Shown here: piece by piece, positions 59,227 to 64,000 of the stretch
Layout: each line of letters begins with the position of its first letter
Numbering within the stretch: position 1 is the stretch's first letter
Source of the DNA: Verpa conica
Lineage: Eukaryota; Ascomycota; Pezizomycetes; Pezizales; Morchellaceae
Assembly (NCBI GenBank): GCA_033030425.1
Contig: JAUFSD010000006.1
Span: 868,001-932,000, forward strand
Reading direction: 5' to 3'
Length of the DNA stretch: 64,000 nt
The notes under the pieces: generated by a model
What the model saw: the letters and a program-made list of their open reading frames with translations, nothing else
What the model was told of the DNA's origin: nothing
The model's database searches: none
Position numbers and translations under genes: made by a program

Positions 59227-60388
59227 TTTATTCTATCGTCGAGAATGCTGCCTAGGGTCTGAATTTTGATTTATTATTGGTTGTGGGAGAAATGTTCTGC
59301 GCAACAGAGCTACTTATTAATTACTTGAATCACGTCTATCAGCCGAGAAGGGGTGGGATTATTGATGTAAGAGAGATCTTCCTGAATGTGATGATAGTGG
59401 AAATTCTATGAGTGTTATGTGAGCAATTTCCCACGGATTCTGATAAAAGGAGGAAGGGCAGCTATTTGTAGATTCTACTAAGTAGGTAAGTAGTAATAGT
59501 GCCGGATTTATGAAGTTCCCCAGATTTTTATATAATCTAGTGTGAGTGCGAGGTTATATTGGAATTATATACCCCATATCCTTCCGAGTTCCCAGAAACT
59601 CCACTAAATAGACAGGGGAATCGCTAGCGGTATTTATGAGAGCGCTTTATATAATTAAGAGTTCACCATCAATCAGGGAGCTTATTAAAGCAGCTTTTAA
59701 GCAATGATAACACATTCCTTACCGTCAAACATTTCCCATAGTAAGTACATGTATCACAGCTTATGTATGTTAAGTTATCACATTAAAATTCTTTTACTAA
59801 TTAGACGTTTTTGGTAGTATCATAGCTCAAACTAGAGGTTAAATTCACCTAAATATAATAACATTTTTCTAGTAATCTGATAGACGATATGAGTGGTAGA
59901 TTTGATAGGAGTGACAGTACTTTTCATTAGTCATGTAATATCACTCGAGACTTGGCAATTTTTATGCTGGGTCTCCTAATAAACCATAAGGTATTACTAT
60001 GGAGCACTGAGAAGGTTTTAAAGCGGCCTAATTTAAGGGATATAGGCTGCACATGAATCTACTAGAGTAACTATCAAGTCTCTTGTATTACGCTGCTAAC
60101 AGCTGGAATGTCGTTTCCCTATATAACGTATTAATATGTATATGTAGTTTGCCTGAGGAAGCCCTATACCCTTCTAGCACATTTTTGGCAGGTAGCTAGT
60201 CATATGTTCTCACCTGGAATTCTATGGGTAGTTTTAGCCCCTGACTGCCAAGAGATTCTTTTGTATAGAGGTCCTCCATCTCTTTTCTTCCCAGCTCACC
60301 ACTTATCTCACCAACGAAATCCTCCATCCCCAAAAAAACTTTACCATAGAAAAAAAATCTGTTACTACTACGACAGAAATTTATAGCG
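59227..60388. other. AT-rich spacer
   Basis: 1.16 kb of AT-rich sequence with no gene recognised. Confidence 0.5.
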
Positions 60389-60934
60389 ATGTCTACTATT
60401 GAAGAGGGTGTGTGGTACCAAAAAATAGTCAATGGCAAACAAGTCTGGCATTTCTATCCGACTAAGGTCCCCGGCTGCTACCCCACTGAAGCCAAAGAGC
60501 AGCGGGATCTTGGTTACCCCGTCCAGCCCAAAGAGATCATCTGGCTATCTTCCAAAGAAGTACCTGCCCCCGACACCAAAAGCGCCTATGAGACTACCGT
60601 TGTCTTACATGCTCCTGATAGCACCGACCAACCCCAGATACCAACTCCAACCTCTACCACTAGTCAAACCCCAGGTGGCCCGGGGTACCATAACAATTAC
60701 ACCTACAACACCTACAACACCTACAATTATGCTGGCCCAGGACTCGCCCAAGAAGCCGCTACTAAAGTCGAACCAGAAGAGGCAGAAGGAATTCGTATTA
60801 CCGAGGAGGAAGTCAAGTTAGATGCAATGCTGCACGAACAAGCCCAGGCGATTCGCCAGTTACAATACCTCTACACTGTCGATTATGGCTCGGGAGATGT
60901 CTATGGAAGGAGATATGTCAGTCACCGGAATTAA
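60389..60934 (+). CDS. Orphan protein with Tyr-Asn-Thr repeats
   Basis: A single exon encodes 181 aa with ATG at 60389 in an AGCGATG context. No family is recognised. The N-terminal 70 residues (WYQKIVNGKQVWHFYPTK, PGCYPTEAKEQRDLGYPV) look folded and coding. They are followed by a Thr/Pro/Ser linker and a repeat NYTYNTYNTYNY (about 109-120). The C-terminus is an acidic to Gln-rich helix (EEVKLDAMLHEQAQAIRQLQ). There is no signal peptide. The minus strand across it has an open frame judged to be a shadow. Confidence 0.5.
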   Translation: MSTIEEGVWYQKIVNGKQVWHFYPTKVPGCYPTEAKEQRDLGYPVQPKEIIWLSSKEVPAPDTKSAYETTVVLHAPDSTDQPQIPTPTSTTSQTPGGPGYHNNYTYNTYNTYNYAGPGLAQEAATKVEPEEAEGIRITEEEVKLDAMLHEQAQAIRQLQYLYTVDYGSGDVYGRRYVSHRN

Positions 60935-62559
60935 TCCCCAGCCCTCAAACACGAATATAATCCTTTGTGAGTGGCATAGATGGTATATCTTAGTGTATAA
61001 AGAAGACAGGTTTGCGAGCATGCACCCCGTGTCTTCGTCCTGTCTTCTCTTCATGTCGTTCTCAGACTGACAGTAGGTAGAGAGAATAAAGCTAGGATCT
61101 TGATTGTGCGGGAGATACTGAGAAGTGAGGCTAGTGCTAAAAATGGTTAGGTAATGGGAGTAAGTACATGTACTTTGTCTTAGTCGTACAACCAGCATAT
61201 AAGCATTTCATTCAGCCTTTCCCTCGCCTTTATTTAGCCAAATTGATCGAAATTTGATACTTCTCGAATCAGTTCAAAGTATAGAGAAAATATTTCATAA
61301 AAAAATCGTACTCTCTTACCTCAACGGCCTCAACAACAATACAGATAAAATACCCAGTGCACAGACAATGAAGATTATATGTGCAGGAATGTACTCGTGT
61401 CAGGGCTAAAGTATTGGGACAGACCAGGCTGTCACGGATCTGAGCGGTCACTATTTTTCTCTGTTGCTACCACCGTGCTTCACTGTTTTTACTGCGTTTG
61501 ATTGCGTCACGGGTCTGTGCAATCGTTATATTTCCCTTTTCAGCGTGTCCCAATACTTTAGCCCTGACATGAGTACTGAGGGTGCAACAAGGTGTCTCAC
61601 CTGTGCGCCACCAGGGGGAGATCTCCAACGCCTGAATCTTCAATACCCCCTTTTCAAACTAATTACCATGAATCCCAAGATGCCCACCCAGAGTTCATTT
61701 TGAGGTTATACGGCCCAAGAAACCGAATAAAGCTATATTTCCACTCATAAAAAGAAATTTTTTGTCACAAAATTTCAAAAAGGCAGCATAATGAAAATCA
61801 ATCATACCCAAGAGAACTAAACCTGGTTACGGAGACGCCGTCAATCACGAAATAGGGGTGCACCACCTTGTGACTCAAGCACCCAAAGGCCCCAAATTTA
61901 GAAGAAAAAAAACTTGCGGTTGGCATATGTAAATGCGACTCACCCATTAATTCACCTGATATCGGGAATACCGAGCCTATATTATTGCTTTATAATTTAT
62001 TCCCTGACTATTTGCAGCCACCAAGTCAGACTTTATCGAAGTAACCTAGCTAGACTTGCGCTACGTTTCACATACATGCTTCTATGTTACAGTAATACCA
62101 CAAGTAGAGCTAGGCTCCAAGGATAGCAAAGTAAAATGCGCCTTAGGAGGGGGAGATCCACTGAATCGGGAAACAAGGGTTGGGGAAACCTTAAATTTGG
62201 CTCTTCAACCATACTTAGGCAACCCCACCGAAAAACAAGCAATTCTCAAAACAGCCCTTACCATTGATGGCTTAGAAAGCTTCATGCAATTAATTACGTG
62301 CAGGATACGAGATTTTGACAGGGTTTGGTCTGGTAGTACAACGAACGACTGTGCTAAGTGAAACGGCGTGTGTAACCATATTGAGGTCCCGTGAATGCAA
62401 CTTATTAGAGGTGCCCCTATGGAGTTATGGTTTTTAAATGGCTCCCCTGATCCCTCGAATTTTGACAGATCTACTTTACCAGACCTCCGACACAATTTAC
62501 CACTTAAGGTCTTTACACTCGTTGGCCTCGCTTGTTTTTAAATTTACTCACTCTTTAAA
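60935..62559. other. Spacer containing a MITE
   Basis: 1.6 kb, AT-rich. It contains the element at 61394-61573. A 101-codon frame at 62056-62361 shows no known family and no good start context. Confidence 0.5.
61394..61573. mobile_element. MITE-like element, copy 2 (TA-flanked, CTCGTGTCAGGG ends)
   Basis: The 180-bp segment begins CTCGTGTCAGGGCTAAAGTA and ends with its reverse complement; the terminal repeats match at 27 of 28 positions. TA flanks lie at 61392-61393 and 61574-61575. The interior carries two similar GTCACGG(A/G)TCTG units and is non-coding. The ends relate it to the element at 2437-2594. Confidence 0.72.
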
Positions 62560-63853
62560 ATGAAGTTTGAATATCTCTCACTCCTCAGTACCATTCTTTT
62601 GGTGCTGCAAAATCCGGTATTTGCAAAACGAGGCGGTGGCAGTAGCAGTGGCTCTGATGATTCAAGCAGTAGCAGTGGTGGCTCCTCCTCCTCATCTTCA
62701 TCTTCGTCTTCGTCCTCGAGTGGAGGTAGCCAGGAGCCGATCTGTGTTGAACTACCCGGTACGAGTTCTTCCCTAGGGTCCCAACAAAACTGGCTATATA
62801 GATGGGTTGGTACCTACTATAACGGAAGCATCGTATGTTCTCTTTACTTGGTGGTTTCTTTTGTAGGATAGGATGTTGACGGTTTTTAGGAACTCAAATT
62901 CTCGGTCACCAATAGCTCTCAGGACTGTAATAGCCAAGACGGTGTTTTTACGTCGAAATTCGATGGAGTCCTAGCAATTGCTGATATGCCATCGGATATC
63001 GATAAAGGCTACCTCAGTCCATTCATCTTCCTACTATCAGGGTGGGAGCCTAACACAGAGCCAGACGGCGAGATTTCATATAGCAACGAATATACCCCTT
63101 CCGATGTCCAAGTGGTAAGTAATACCTTAATTAAAAGTTTACGAAAAAAAACTAATAAACTCTTTTCATTACCCAAGATACTTAATTCGATCTCTGATGC
63201 TAGAAACGAATACTTTAAAGGATCTGCTACGTGGGATCTCACAGTAGACAAACAAGGAAGCTCATATGATTTTACTGGCGTTATCGACGACTCCACTAGT
63301 GCTGTAAGTAATCTACTATCAAAGTCATAGGTTCCCTAAAACTAACTCTTTCTGCTTCTAGGCTTATGAAGACTCTCAATTTGTCCAGAATCTCTCTCCA
63401 TGCAACGGCTCCTCTTCCAGCCCATTCGAAATGAGTCCATTTGACTCCTGGAGCTTCCAGTATGAGTCCGATGCCGAATATGCCGCAGAACGTAACCAGG
63501 TCAATGGGACCTTTAATGATTCAAAGGCCTCCATTACGGTCCAAGGCCAATTTTCTGGAAGGTTCAGTGGTGATTATTCTGGTACCAAGTTTGGACGGTA
63601 CATCTTGACTTTCACCGGCGACGTCGACAGCAAGTATTCACACACGCTTATAACGACTGGAAGCAATCCATCATGGGAAAATAATACAGCTACTTCCACA
63701 GCAGGTGGATCAGCTTCTTTAACTACAACATCAGTGACGACAGAATGCTATACCCCAGGATCTCTTAGTAGTGCGGTTTCGATAAATTTAGGGGTCAATA
63801 AAGCTGTATATGCAGTGGTGGCCATAGCAATGCTTATAATGATTATATTGTAA
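62560..63853 (+). CDS. Secreted, probably GPI-anchored Ser-rich cell-surface protein
   Basis: Exons 62560-62832, 62890-63114, 63178-63303 and 63362-63853 give 371 aa. An N-terminal signal peptide (MKFEYLSLLSTILLVLQNPVFA) is followed by a Gly/Ser tract with a run of 13 Ser, likely O-glycosylated. The ectodomain has several N-x-S/T sites (NGS, NSS, NGT, NDS, NNT) and Cys residues. A Ser/Thr linker precedes a C-terminal hydrophobic tail (AVYAVVAIAMLIMIIL) with no charged end, as in GPI-anchor signals. No catalytic or adhesin domain is recognised. Exon 3 uses an AAG acceptor after ATTACCC, chosen by frame. The surface location is inferred; the role is unknown. Confidence 0.75.
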
Positions 63854-64000
63854 CTTTTTTAATAGAGAAACAAGTTTTGTGATTTATACCCCAGTCATTC
63901 TCCGAAGGCCTTCAGAATATCTTTGGCTTGGTTAGACATTTTAATCATTCAATACTACTCTTCGTTAGTTATATGTAATGTTTTTTATAAAGAGTACTAT

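Noticed and set aside
1..64000. CRISPR arrays, operons, bacterial-type mobile elements, secondary-metabolite cluster
   Set aside because: None seen. The window is ordinary eukaryotic DNA with spliced single genes.

Overview
The window is nuclear DNA from a filamentous ascomycete fungus (Pezizomycotina). The evidence is intron-rich genes with short introns (mostly 50-120 nt, GT-AG, CTAAC/CTGAC-like branch points) and fungal-specific families: VTC polyphosphate subunit, PHO80-type cyclin, Sae2/Ctp1, SWIRM/Laf-type protein, fungal mL53. The species cannot be fixed from sequence alone. Coding regions are compact, but several spacers are long and AT-rich and carry small inverted-repeat transposon relics.

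Left part (1-20 kb): the 5' end of a mitochondrial citrate synthase runs off the left edge on the minus strand. After a gene-poor spacer holding a 158-bp MITE-like element come a sugar-porter MFS transporter, a plasma-membrane-type syntaxin (Qa-SNARE) whose zero-layer glutamine looks replaced by Asp, a small SnoaL/NTF2-like protein, an Arg/Ser-rich protein (minus), the ER membrane complex subunit EMC7, the YHM2-type mitochondrial citrate/oxoglutarate carrier (minus, ten exons, one GC-AG intron), mitochondrial ribosomal protein mL53, and an orphan acidic protein followed by a 505-bp inverted-repeat element.

Middle part (20-41 kb): a Sae2/CtIP-type DNA end-resection factor (minus) is divergent from an F-box protein. 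Next come a seven-zinc-knuckle GIS2/CNBP-type protein split by 14-20 nt microexons, a gene-poor 5.3-kb spacer, a SWIRM-domain protein followed by a very T-rich 3' flank, and a Nudix hydrolase of the CoA-diphosphatase type.

Right part (41-64 kb): an orphan with three short repeats, a fructosamine-kinase-like protein (minus), a PHO80-like cyclin (minus) divergent from the GID/CTLH armadillo subunit Gid5/ARMC8, tRNA-Val(AAC), a VTC SPX/TTM/DUF202 protein, a fungal protein with an RGG/SPTSP-rich insertion, an orphan with Tyr-Asn-Thr repeats, a 180-bp MITE of the same family as the first, and a secreted, probably GPI-anchored Ser-rich protein.

This is ordinary fungal chromosome with mostly housekeeping genes and no operon, CRISPR array or metabolic cluster. 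Several genes share themes (citrate metabolism: citrate synthase and YHM2; phosphate: VTC and PHO80-like cyclin; glucose-regulated proteolysis: Gid5), but nothing shows they are co-regulated. All gene models were spliced by hand from GT-AG signals, reading-frame continuity and family knowledge.
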